From Aurantiochytrium sp. KH105 (Eukaryota; Sar; Bigyra; Thraustochytrida; Thraustochytriidae), in the NCBI GenBank assembly GCA_003116975.1, contig BGKB01000007.1:62001-126000 (forward strand): DNA of 64,000 nt, written 5' to 3'. Made by a program: the position numbers and the translations under genes. Of this stretch, positions 37,217 through 46,280 are shown one piece after another (positions within the stretch are counted from its first letter, which is position 1; the number at the start of each line of letters is the position of its first letter). Under the pieces are notes generated by a model that had not been told where the DNA came from, made no database searches, and saw only the letters and a program-made list of their open reading frames with translations.

Positions 37217-38935
37217 ATGCTCGCCGCGGCGCCGCGACTGGCGCGCCTGCGGGCCGTGGCCGGGGCCCGGACGCCGCAGCCATGGATGCCGTCGAGCGCA
37301 TGGCGGCGGCCGGCGGCGGCGGCGCTTTCCTCGGCGTCAGCGTCGACGACGAGGGCGGCTCCGGGCGCGCCGCCTTCGTCGCGTGACCGGAACCGACAAG
37401 CCCCGAGGCTCGACGAGAGCGAGCTCGCGCTTGAAGAGCAGATTCTAGGGACCGCCCACGAGTTTCTGGGCGACGAGGGCGAGGTGGTTGACGTCAGCAG
37501 AGGCGTGGTGTCTGTGGTTGGGCTCGCCGACGCGCGCCCCAACGATGTCGTTCAGCTGGGCGACCAAGGCCTTCGCGGCTTTGTTCTCCGCCTCGAGAAC
37601 CGCGTGACCAAAATCGCGGCTCTTGGCTCCTCAAGCGCAGCCCAGGTCCGCTCGGGCGCCTTCGCGCGGCTGCTGCCAGGCGACGAAGGAAAACTTCGCG
37701 CGGCTGCTCTCGATGCTGGCCAGGTTTCTACACCCATCGGAGTTGATTATTGGACGCAAGAGCCCCTGCCGCTCACATTGAAAATGACCATGGACTCTAA
37801 ACAGGGCGCGCCTACGCTACCTGAGCGTTCCATCGTCCGAGAACAGCTCTGGACCGGCATCCTCACGCTTGATGCTCTTTATCCGCTTGGTCGCGGTACG
37901 CGCACGGCGCTTATGGGAAAGAATCCAGCAGGCATGCGATACGTAGCAATGAACCTCTTGTCTCGCCAGGCCAAGCTCGCCGAGTCGGATCGCGAAGTCG
38001 ATTTCGCCATTTGGCTCTCTGCCGGTCTCGACCAGAGTGGCATCCGCAAGACGTATCTCGATCTCGAGGCTATGGGCGCGCTCGCTTTCACGGCCATCGT
38101 CGCCGCCCCCGCCAGTGACCCGTGGGCCTCGCGCGCCCTCGGTCCGGCGGCTCTTTGTGCCATGGCGGAGGATCGCGCCGCTCGTGGCGAGAACGTCCTC
38201 GTCATTATCGACAGTCTCGGCCCTGTGGGTGCCGCCCTTGCAGAAGTGGAGGGCGCACGATCAGGCGCTCGCGTCACGCCACTCTTTCAGCCCCACCGGT
38301 ATCTCGAACGGCTTGGCGCGCTCCAGAGTGGTGGATCCGTGACCACCCTGGCCCTCCTTCATCAGGATGACTCGACAGAGTCTGAGCAAGTTCGTGACAG
38401 AATTGCTGGCCAAGTCGACACCACCATCGATATGCAAGGCTTGCGTTCCATTCGCGCCGTAGGGGCACGTCTCCCAGGTATTCGCGCTTATCAGGCGCCC
38501 GCTTTGCGAGAGCTTGCCTGGCGTCTTCAGGTCCGTCTCAAGGAAGCGTCTTCCGCAGAGTCTGCTGGCACCATTGCGCGTCGTTTAGGAATTGACCCAA
38601 TGGACGAAGAAAACCTTGGCACGGGCCTTGCTCATGCGCAGAGCCTCCGCGCCCTCTTCGAGGCGGACGTCAATGACGAGACGCTGACGTCTCGCGCTCA
38701 AGAGCTTCTTGCTCTTTACGTTGCTGCAGAGGGCTTTCTCGAGGCCCCTTCGCTCACAACCTCTTCGCAAATCAAGCCCGCAATCGCGGCAATCTGTGAA
38801 GCAGCAAGGGAGAATGGTTTATTAGACCAGCTCGAGAACGAAGTGCTCAAGCCATCCAAGACGCTCGTCAGCGATTGCCCTGCGATTTGCCAGGCCCTGG
38901 ATATTGTCATTTTTGACACGCTCTGCAAGTTTTGA
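37217..38935 (+). CDS. Divergent F1-ATP synthase alpha-subunit-like protein without a P-loop
   Basis: A 572-residue protein. ATG 37217 starts a strong mitochondrial presequence (MLAAAPRLARLRAVAGAR). From about residue 75 it follows the F1-alpha layout: beta-barrel part GEVVDVSRGVVSVVGLADAR with LGDQGLRGFVLRLE, then the PIGVDYWTQEPLPL region, RSIVREQLWTGILTLDALYPLGRGTRTALMG, ASDPWASRALGPAALCAMAED, VLVIIDSLGPVGAAL, a GGSVTTLALL strand, DMQGLRSI and a C-terminal helical domain. Where alpha has GDRQTGKT the sequence is GKNPAGMR, so the Walker A Lys and Thr are missing; the YVAIGQKxS strand and the RRPPGREAYPGD loop are also gone. Nucleotide binding is therefore doubtful. It may be a structural or assembly partner of ATP synthase. 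It is most likely a duplicate of the true alpha gene, which is not in this window. Confidence 0.8.
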   Translation: MLAAAPRLARLRAVAGARTPQPWMPSSAWRRPAAAALSSASASTTRAAPGAPPSSRDRNRQAPRLDESELALEEQILGTAHEFLGDEGEVVDVSRGVVSVVGLADARPNDVVQLGDQGLRGFVLRLENRVTKIAALGSSSAAQVRSGAFARLLPGDEGKLRAAALDAGQVSTPIGVDYWTQEPLPLTLKMTMDSKQGAPTLPERSIVREQLWTGILTLDALYPLGRGTRTALMGKNPAGMRYVAMNLLSRQAKLAESDREVDFAIWLSAGLDQSGIRKTYLDLEAMGALAFTAIVAAPASDPWASRALGPAALCAMAEDRAARGENVLVIIDSLGPVGAALAEVEGARSGARVTPLFQPHRYLERLGALQSGGSVTTLALLHQDDSTESEQVRDRIAGQVDTTIDMQGLRSIRAVGARLPGIRAYQAPALRELAWRLQVRLKEASSAESAGTIARRLGIDPMDEENLGTGLAHAQSLRALFEADVNDETLTSRAQELLALYVAAEGFLEAPSLTTSSQIKPAIAAICEAARENGLLDQLENEVLKPSKTLVSDCPAICQALDIVIFDTLCKF

Positions 38936-39369
38936 CCGTGCTGCACGCGAGTGTGTGTGTGTGTGTGATTTCCTCCCTCCAAATGGACAAAAAGGAAAAC
39001 AAAAAGAGAAGTATAGAAAATAAAGGGACGACATCTCAACACGCGTGATCGAACCAGATTGACTTGCAGCACCAAAAGCCGTTTAAGATTATATTATTTG
39101 AAAACGTGACCGAAGTTTCTGCCTGATAGACAAATTTGATGGTCTCACATCGTTGGGCTTTCACGAGATGCAGCTTCCCGCGGACTGAAAGGTACCACCA
39201 GATGCATGTGAGTTATCTCAGAGTCAAAAGGTGATCTATTTTTAATGATCTGTTCTTCATTCCAGACATGGTTTTCTCGTTAGTTAAGATTTAGCAACGC
39301 GTCATGATTGTCTTTCATTCTATTTTTTGTTTGTTTGTTTGGTTGCTCGTTCAACAAATGCGATTCCTT
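38936..39369. other. Convergent 3' intergenic region
   Basis: It lies between the F1-alpha-like stop and the SET gene stop. A short (GT)n run is near 38952-38967; the rest is A/T-rich. No gene is seen. Confidence 0.55.
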
Positions 39370-42300
39370 TTACGGAAAACTGAGAGGATAGCTGCTCGTT
39401 GGCGCGTTCTGAAGAGCGCTGAGGGCCATCGCTGCATCGTTGTTCAGCATCGGGGGAGGGGGTGCACTGTTGTGCTGCATGTGGAAATCCATTTCCTGCA
39501 GCGCAGCCTCGGTACTTCGCGACGAAGGATCAATGACGTCATCAAGCCATGGGGAACCATACAGCTTGCGCTTGTTCTTGAAAGACCAGTGCGAGCCTGT
39601 AGGCCACATAGCTTCAGGCTGTTTCGAAACGCGGTCCACAATGGCCTGGCGATCTTTGTACGAAGTGGCTGTGAAACAGCTTTGCATGTCGGGAAGCGAC
39701 AAGGTTCCTCGTCGCTCTGCCGAGAGACTCGCGTCGGGGGATGCCACTGTTTGCTTGAACCAGCCCGACATTTGACCCCACACGTACCCGCTCTGGTACT
39801 TTTTCTCCTCATCGAAGACAACCTTGAGCGGATCAACTGCGCGTGGAATGGATGCGGTCTGCGGCGAGCTTGCCGAGTTGTGAAAGGTCTCGCCTGGCCG
39901 CAGAAAGCGTACCCGGTTGCAAAAGGTCATCTCAGAAAAGGCAAACAGAGTCAGGACGCGGCCTTCGTGGTCGAGAGCGCACATCCGATCGGTGCCTGGA
40001 AGCTGCACGTCGAAAGCATAAATGAGCCCAATGTTGTCCCACACAATGCCCTCGATCGGCAGAGGTCTCGTTGGCGCATCCGGGACCAATCGCGTGGTCA
40101 CAAGCGCAAGACTCGGATCCTCACGAACGGGTTCAAGCTTTCCTCCCGGCGTAGGCCCGGCTCGCATGGGGCGATACATGTAGACGGGCACGCAACCGGG
40201 CATGGGAATCGTCAGGATGAAAAACTTTTGGGCGCGAGGGGACTCTGTCGGAGGCTCGGACGCGAGCCGGAGGCCCCGAAGAAAAGGTTTGTCAGGATCT
40301 TGCTCAAAGGAAATGCACGTGAAATTCTCGGGCGTGGCAGCAGAAAGAACCACCCCTCCGGCATTGTCAACGCCATACCAGTATGGCAGCTGCAGCGGGC
40401 CTGGCGTACGCTGAGATGCCTCGAAACCATGTTTAAGATCTGACATCGCAGGAGTAAAGGAAGGATAAGGCGGCGGCGCCTGCCCCTGCAGAGATGCCGC
40501 CTGCGCGCCTGGGTTTTGAAGAAAAGGTGTTGCAGGCGCTTGCTCGATACCTCCAACAAGGCCAGATGCATCTGCGGCTGCTTCGGCGGCTGCCTCGGCA
40601 GCAGTAGGACGCTTTACCCGTTTACCACGGCCCTGGCCCTGCTGCGCCGCTTCCTTTTTCACTGCACGCGACTTGCGCCCTTTCGCTGGTGCTGGTGCTG
40701 GCGCTGGCGCCGGAGACGCCGATGCTCCAGAAGCAGACGCGCTCGCTGCACCTTCGTCACTAGTAGAAGTGGCAGCCTTGGCCTTGCTCGAAGAAGCCGC
40801 ACCCTTCTTGGTCGTTTGCGTCGACGCAGCAACGCTGCCATCGCGGCCAATGTCTACGTTGCGAATGACAATCGCAGTCGACCGCATGCCGGGATATGTG
40901 ACGGCCGTAAAAAAGTGCTTGGTGTGAAGAATCCATGTCAGTAGATCGCCAGCAGCGACGCACTGGCACGCGGACGAAGACCAGAGAATGTTGCGGATTT
41001 CCGCGAGGTACTCTTGCACTTGCGGATATGTTTGTGCGGCGTTGCTTTCGGACATCTTGAGCAGTTGGCGCGCACGGGACACATGTGTAGCGTATGCCGG
41101 GTCTTTTACGAGCGGCAAGCTGAGAAAACCCTGCAGAGCTACACGGGCGTGCGAGCCTTCCGAGCTCCAAAGAATATCCACGAGCTCCGCCGGAGTTACA
41201 GGCCGTACAGGAGACGGGATTTTGGAAAGGGGTTTGCTGGAAATACCAACCGAGTCTCGCGCAGCCGTCCCCGAGGTTCGCGCGGCCGTGAAGAAATGCC
41301 GAAGCTTGTTGAGGGTAATGACAACGTTTTGCACTCGGTTTTCAAGCACGCCTGCAGCTTGCAAGCGCGCCTGTTCCTCCGTGTACGTCAGACGGTCGCG
41401 GAACGTGCTCAGACAGAGACGGTGCGCAAGTTCGTCGCGCTCACGCTCAGCGTAGGCAAGCACCAGCGAGGTCCACTTGACGAGCCACGTGGGACTGTCC
41501 CGAAGAGCAGCCTTTTTGATGCCGGCGCGCACCAGCCGCGCTTTGTCGTCCTGGTTGAGGACAGGGTTCGCACAAGCGGCGTAGACGAGCGCGTTCCGAT
41601 GCAAGAAGGTGTGCTCATCAGCAAGGACCTGAGCAAAGGCACCCACACCAGCGTAGTAGAGAAAGGAACCGCGGCAACCCAAGGAGCCGCAGAGACAAGT
41701 CGCGGCCTTGAATTCGCTTTCATCCTCCGTCACGGAAGAATAGTCAAAGGTGAGCTCTTCACCAAAACCGATTTCGCGCAAAGTATACACCGTGACGACG
41801 TAGCGGCCATTGACAACCATCACCACGGTCGCACAGTTAGGTTCGCAACTATGACTCAGACGGGACGCAAAGTTACCGCGCACAATGGGATCGATGTAAG
41901 CAACGTCGTAGCCCTGCTCGTCATCCTCGTGACGCTCCATCATGATGTTGTAAAAGTCGGGCAGAATAGGCTTGAAGCGACACTTTTTCTGGGCATTCTT
42001 GATGGCGTCCTGTTTCTCAAACCAGCGCCACGGCGCAAAAAGCTCTCCCAGATATTCGGTGACAAAGGTTCCGGAGCGCAGACCGTTGCGCTCGGTGCAC
42101 TGCACGCCGACGCCCTTGGGGTGCACGCGAAACGCATTGAGACCCCAATTGCGCACAGCAAAGAGAAGACATACTGCGCCGGCACGCACACGGTCCTTGG
42201 AAAGTTCCGGATAGGATGCCGTCGCCGCGGCAATAATCTGCGCGACCTTGCTGGCGACCTCGGGTCGGTCGTCGGGTGTGAAGTCAGACTCAAAGGTCGG

Positions 42301-44406
42301 GATGTCGGCGAGCGCGACCGGAAGGCGTGGCTGCGCTGCGGCCTCGTGGGCGTCTGAGGCGACAGGAGGTCGACCAACGACACCGAGAATGGAGCGCATG
42401 GCGTGCACTAAGTTATGGGCCCGGTGAGCCGGTTGGGCGTCGACAACGGGGAGAAGGATGCGCTGAACAAAGCTGCGCTGAAGCAACTCGGTCTCGAGCC
42501 CCGCCGCCATGCGCAAGACTGTTTGCACGTTGCGGCGCGTGTAGCAGTCGAGACCCCACATGTCTGCAACCTGGACTTGCTGGCCAACGCGAAGCGGCCG
42601 CTTGGACCCTACGGCCGTGCGATGGCAGCCCACGCGGCGCGACTTGCAGCGCGCAGGCGTTTCAAAACGGTTCTCCGCGAGATTAAAGGGCACGATCTGC
42701 GCGCAGAGGTCAGACTGATCGCACTCTGCGCGCTTGGAGGTTTTAAGAATATCGAGGACCTCCTTTTGTTCGCGCGCACTAAGACCCGGTGTGGGCGCGT
42801 ATTCCTTAATCTCTTCATATGGGCGTCTTGGGTAAGGTGCCTTGTTCCACTTGCCGTTCAGGTAAGGTTCGACGGTGGCGTTGTGCTCGAGTTCGCGTCC
42901 CACGCGACTAAACACACTATACGCAATTTGATTCGTCATGCGGACTTCGTGCCCTTCAAGTTTAAAGAGGCTCACATCATCCTCATCCTGCTCAGATTTT
43001 CCCTCGGGCCCATTTGCGGAAGCGGCGGAGGTAGCGGTGCCGTTCTTGGCGGCGCTCGCAGCCGCAGATGCGCTTTTGCGTCGTTTTTTGCTCGAAGAGG
43101 ACCCTCGTTTGCCGGGAGTGCTCGAGCCGATGGCCTCCTCGAAGGCATCGGCGCCGCTCGCGAGCGCGGCCCGGGCGCGTTCGGCGACCCCAACACGAAA
43201 GACGCGGGAAAGGAGGAGTTCCTCGATGGCGCGTGCCGCGGTGCGCACCATGAGCTGGACGGTGGCGCGCTCGATGCCGGGTGAAAGTACGAAGATGATG
43301 TTGGCCTCGTTGGCGAAGCGTTCGACATCAAAATATAGCATGGGGGAGTCTCGAAAGCCTGGAAAGCGCGGCCGAGACCGACGCGAGGAAGGCTCGGGGC
43401 TCTGCAGACTGACAGAGGTGACCTCAACGAGAATGTCGCTCTCCTCAGCCTCTGGGATAATATTCCGAAAGAACTTTAAAACGGTGGCGGGAGCCTTGCC
43501 CATCTTGGTAATGCGCTGATACTCTGCTGCCAAGGCGATTTTTTCTTGGCGCGTGCGCGGGCCTGAGAAGCCGGCGAGGTCCCGCATAACCGTGGCAAAG
43601 GCCTTGTCAGCAGGACGCTCAATGGCCTTGAGGCGGACGAGCTCGGCAGTAAAAGGGGTACGATCGCAGCGGCCCTCGTTGATGACGGCTTTGAGGGATT
43701 CTCTATCAATGTCCGGAATGATGTCTCCACAACTGTCGAGAGCGGTAAGAAAGGGCAAGCGATGCCGAATCACCGCGGCCGCCTGTGAGCAGGAGGGGCA
43801 GCGATCGACCGCGTAGCCGCTTTTCACACCGAGGACGAGCGCGCAGGTCGCATGAAAGGCGGAGGACCCGCAGCCTCCGCGGCAGGGCAGACAACCGGGA
43901 GAGCCAGCTTTGCCACAGAGCTCGCAGGTCAGTGCGCTCCTTTCGCCGGGGATCTGGGAAATATCGGCTCTACGCGACTGGGCATCGAAGGAAACGTAGT
44001 CGTTGGCCGAGACGCAGCTCGCGTGCGCCCACACGTCGGGTTCAGCCGTCGTGGCGAGGAAGCCGCCCTGAAGGCCGTTCGTGCAGAGAGGGCAATCGCG
44101 CTGGAGCTTGACCTTGGCGACGCGTCGCGGCTTTTCGCCTCCGCCGGTGAAGTCTGTGCACGAGTCGCAGCAAAAGGGCGCCTTGGTGTCTTCGGGGAGC
44201 CCCATGCAGCGCGCGTGCATGCCGTGGCCGCAAGACACGCACGCAAGTACGCGTTCACGTCGTTCCATGGGCGCCGCGGCGCCGCCGCGCCCGGGCCCAA
44301 AGCATACCACGCAGAACGGCTCGCCCGGGGGCAGCACGTCGTCCAGCGCTACTCCGCCGTCGCCGGCCACGCCGCCGCCGCTGCCCGCCCGCCGCCCGCC
44401 GCCCAT
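39370..44406 (-). CDS. ATXR3/SDG2-like SET-domain histone H3K4 methyltransferase with PHD fingers
   Basis: A single frame of 1,678 residues. An N-terminal PHD finger (about 30-85: CVVCFGPG, CVSCGHGMHARCMGL) is followed by an extended PHD (about 105-205: CPLCTNGLQGGF, CELCGKAGSPGC, FHATCAL). The SET domain lies at about 730-890: GTFVTEYLGELFAPWRWFEK, DFYNIMMERHEDDEQGYD, NFASRLSHSCEPNC, EELTFDYSSV, and a post-SET CLCGSLGCRG that binds zinc. The flanking pattern (WRWFEKQDAI, GYDVAYIDP, and the conserved region after the post-SET) matches plant ATXR3/SDG2, which lays down H3K4 trimethylation. PHD fingers are an addition relative to the plant protein as I recall it. Low-complexity Ala/Ser/Lys stretches occur near 445-485 and 1200-1300. 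Nuclear; expected to act at promoters. Confidence 0.9.
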   Translation of the reverse strand: MGGGRRAGSGGGVAGDGGVALDDVLPPGEPFCVVCFGPGRGGAAAPMERRERVLACVSCGHGMHARCMGLPEDTKAPFCCDSCTDFTGGGEKPRRVAKVKLQRDCPLCTNGLQGGFLATTAEPDVWAHASCVSANDYVSFDAQSRRADISQIPGERSALTCELCGKAGSPGCLPCRGGCGSSAFHATCALVLGVKSGYAVDRCPSCSQAAAVIRHRLPFLTALDSCGDIIPDIDRESLKAVINEGRCDRTPFTAELVRLKAIERPADKAFATVMRDLAGFSGPRTRQEKIALAAEYQRITKMGKAPATVLKFFRNIIPEAEESDILVEVTSVSLQSPEPSSRRSRPRFPGFRDSPMLYFDVERFANEANIIFVLSPGIERATVQLMVRTAARAIEELLLSRVFRVGVAERARAALASGADAFEEAIGSSTPGKRGSSSSKKRRKSASAAASAAKNGTATSAASANGPEGKSEQDEDDVSLFKLEGHEVRMTNQIAYSVFSRVGRELEHNATVEPYLNGKWNKAPYPRRPYEEIKEYAPTPGLSAREQKEVLDILKTSKRAECDQSDLCAQIVPFNLAENRFETPARCKSRRVGCHRTAVGSKRPLRVGQQVQVADMWGLDCYTRRNVQTVLRMAAGLETELLQRSFVQRILLPVVDAQPAHRAHNLVHAMRSILGVVGRPPVASDAHEAAAQPRLPVALADIPTFESDFTPDDRPEVASKVAQIIAAATASYPELSKDRVRAGAVCLLFAVRNWGLNAFRVHPKGVGVQCTERNGLRSGTFVTEYLGELFAPWRWFEKQDAIKNAQKKCRFKPILPDFYNIMMERHEDDEQGYDVAYIDPIVRGNFASRLSHSCEPNCATVVMVVNGRYVVTVYTLREIGFGEELTFDYSSVTEDESEFKAATCLCGSLGCRGSFLYYAGVGAFAQVLADEHTFLHRNALVYAACANPVLNQDDKARLVRAGIKKAALRDSPTWLVKWTSLVLAYAERERDELAHRLCLSTFRDRLTYTEEQARLQAAGVLENRVQNVVITLNKLRHFFTAARTSGTAARDSVGISSKPLSKIPSPVRPVTPAELVDILWSSEGSHARVALQGFLSLPLVKDPAYATHVSRARQLLKMSESNAAQTYPQVQEYLAEIRNILWSSSACQCVAAGDLLTWILHTKHFFTAVTYPGMRSTAIVIRNVDIGRDGSVAASTQTTKKGAASSSKAKAATSTSDEGAASASASGASASPAPAPAPAPAKGRKSRAVKKEAAQQGQGRGKRVKRPTAAEAAAEAAADASGLVGGIEQAPATPFLQNPGAQAASLQGQAPPPYPSFTPAMSDLKHGFEASQRTPGPLQLPYWYGVDNAGGVVLSAATPENFTCISFEQDPDKPFLRGLRLASEPPTESPRAQKFFILTIPMPGCVPVYMYRPMRAGPTPGGKLEPVREDPSLALVTTRLVPDAPTRPLPIEGIVWDNIGLIYAFDVQLPGTDRMCALDHEGRVLTLFAFSEMTFCNRVRFLRPGETFHNSASSPQTASIPRAVDPLKVVFDEEKKYQSGYVWGQMSGWFKQTVASPDASLSAERRGTLSLPDMQSCFTATSYKDRQAIVDRVSKQPEAMWPTGSHWSFKNKRKLYGSPWLDDVIDPSSRSTEAALQEMDFHMQHNSAPPPPMLNNDAAMALSALQNAPTSSYPLSFP

Positions 44407-45104
44407 CGCTCCTCCTCACGCGCAGCGCGCGCTCCGCGCGTCGCCAGCCTGATCGATCGATGGCGCTCTTCCCTCTCGCTTTCTTTTTTTCCCTTTTTGG
44501 ATTTGGCGCCGCCCGCGGTGGTTAGTGTTAGTGCAAGAGGGGAAAGGGACGGGCGGGAGGAAGAAGTGAAGTGGGGAGGACGAGAGGGAGGACTCGGCCG
44601 GCGAAGCACCCCCCCCCCCCCCGCAAAGGACGCAAGAGAAGAGGAACTGCTGCTGCGCCAGGCAGCAGCATTTGCGCAGCAGCACGAGCTTGATCTGATC
44701 TGATCTGATGTGATCTGATCTGATCTGATGTAATATGAGTGATCTGATCTGATCTGATGTCGTCTGAGTGATTTGTTGTGATCTGATCTGATGTGATCTG
44801 AGAATGATGCCACAGAGCCGACGCCATGAACCAGCTGACAGAAAAGGAAAGCGTCGAAAAGGAGAAAGGCAGAAAGCGCGGTAAGAGTTGAGCAAACTCG
44901 GAAACTACGCTCGTTAACATTGGAAGGGAGCACGAGAATACCACCACTGCAGGGAAGGCGACTCGCATGATTTCTAAGCGTTTCAAAGCCAAAAAAATGT
45001 GCGAAATGTAATTCATATCTTACTTGGGGGCCGGCTGTCAAAAATGCAAAAGAAAAAGTAGAAGCTCCCAAAGCCAGCGAGGAAGCGAGAGCGACGGAAC
45101 GAAT
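44407..45104. other. Intergenic region with C14 tract and (GATCT)n
   Basis: It lies between the SET gene start and the MHYT gene stop. A C14 tract is at 44609-44622 and a GATCT-type pentamer array follows. No gene is seen; several short minus-strand open frames cross the repeat. Confidence 0.55.
44690..44803. repeat. Degenerate (TGATC/GATCT) pentamer array
   Basis: About twenty 5-base units based on TGATC, interrupted by TGATG, GTGAT and TGTCG variants. It carries many GATC sites and lies 300-400 bases upstream of the SET gene start. Confidence 0.9.
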
Positions 45105-46280
45105 TTAGGCAACGCGAGAGTTGCTCTGAGCAAACTGTGAGCTGAGAGGGTCGACAGATGAGCCTGGCTCGCTTTGGCCCACGGTCAGCTCATTCGTGTA
45201 CTCGCCAGTCTTATTCGTACGGTTGGTGCTCTTGGTCGTGCGGACCCGGAGAGCCTTGATGACATGCTTGTTGAGGTTGTAAAGCAGATCCTCGTAGTTG
45301 CTCGAGCGATTGACCTGCTTCTCAATCATTCGGATCATGTCCTCCGTGATCTCGTCGCGATAGACGGTAATGCTCTTCCGTGCATGAATCGCGATACCGG
45401 AAAAGCCAAGAACGACGAGGGCAGCAGCGACGAGAAGGCCCACCAGGAGAACGTCCTTGGAAAGCACGCCGGAAGGCTCGCCGCTTTCTCCCGTTGCGAC
45501 ATAGGTGGCGGCCAACATACCGGTATAGTGCATGCTGCAGACTGCGAGGGCGATGATGATGGCGCCAATGAGACGCGAGATCTCGGAGTCGGGGCGCCAC
45601 TGGAGGAAGCGAAAGACAATCCAGAAGCCCACGGAGGCGACGGTCGCCGCGATGAAGCAAGCGGCAACGACGATACCGGGCTTCCACTTAATTTCAAAGC
45701 CATTCTGATCGATCGCAGTCATTCCCTCGAAATGCATGATGCAGACTCCGGTGCCTGCGATGATGCCTCCGGCGATGAGACGCCATGGGTGCTTGAAGAG
45801 AGCGATGAATTTGATGCGCTTTCCCACGCGCATGAGCTCCTTGAGTTCGATCATGGCCTGCAGTGCGGTGAGCGCCTCCTCGGTACTTGCGCCAAAGAAG
45901 ACGTCCGTGGAGGCGATGTAGGCACCCACGTAGAGAAAGAGAGCTGCGCAGAGAAAGGAGACGGTCGTGATGGCCACGTTAAACCTGACGGGGACGGTGT
46001 ACACGACACCAGAGACCTCGAACTCGAGTTGAAAGGCGTTCATGCCCACGAAATGCATGGCCCAAATACCGACGCCGCCGATGAGGAAGCCGAACATGAG
46101 GAGCATGGCTTGCCTTGTGATCTCCTTTTTCTCCGTCCGAAAGGACTCCATCATGTTCACACCGGCCCATGCTCCGCAAATGGACACGCAGATGCTCGCC
46201 GCGACGAGGGCCGGGTCGAAGCTCCCGTGCAGCTCCGTGCCCTCGGGGATGGTCGCCAGCATGTCGTACACGTCGGCCAT
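45105..46280 (-). CDS. MHYT-domain membrane sensor
   Basis: A 391-residue integral membrane protein with seven hydrophobic helices. It carries the defining motifs MHFVGM (near 75), MHFEGM (near 186) and MHYTGM (near 253), each at the outer end of a helix. In bacteria MHYT domains are proposed to bind a metal such as copper and to sense O2, CO or NO, and they are normally fused to GGDEF/EAL or kinase domains. Here the domain stands alone, followed by a 90-residue soluble tail (about 300-391) with no recognised output domain. A loop of about 45 residues with EEALTALQAMIELKELMR sits between helices 4 and 5. The start ATG 46280 is the only one before helix 1. It may act through a partner or as a transporter-like protein. 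Confidence 0.9.
   Translation of the reverse strand: MADVYDMLATIPEGTELHGSFDPALVAASICVSICGAWAGVNMMESFRTEKKEITRQAMLLMFGFLIGGVGIWAMHFVGMNAFQLEFEVSGVVYTVPVRFNVAITTVSFLCAALFLYVGAYIASTDVFFGASTEEALTALQAMIELKELMRVGKRIKFIALFKHPWRLIAGGIIAGTGVCIMHFEGMTAIDQNGFEIKWKPGIVVAACFIAATVASVGFWIVFRFLQWRPDSEISRLIGAIIIALAVCSMHYTGMLAATYVATGESGEPSGVLSKDVLLVGLLVAAALVVLGFSGIAIHARKSITVYRDEITEDMIRMIEKQVNRSSNYEDLLYNLNKHVIKALRVRTTKSTNRTNKTGEYTNELTVGQSEPGSSVDPLSSQFAQSNSRVA

Noticed and set aside
39304-40443. Plus-strand frame of 379 codons opposite the SET gene
   Set aside because: The SET frame continues unbroken here and the plus-strand translation shows no domain.
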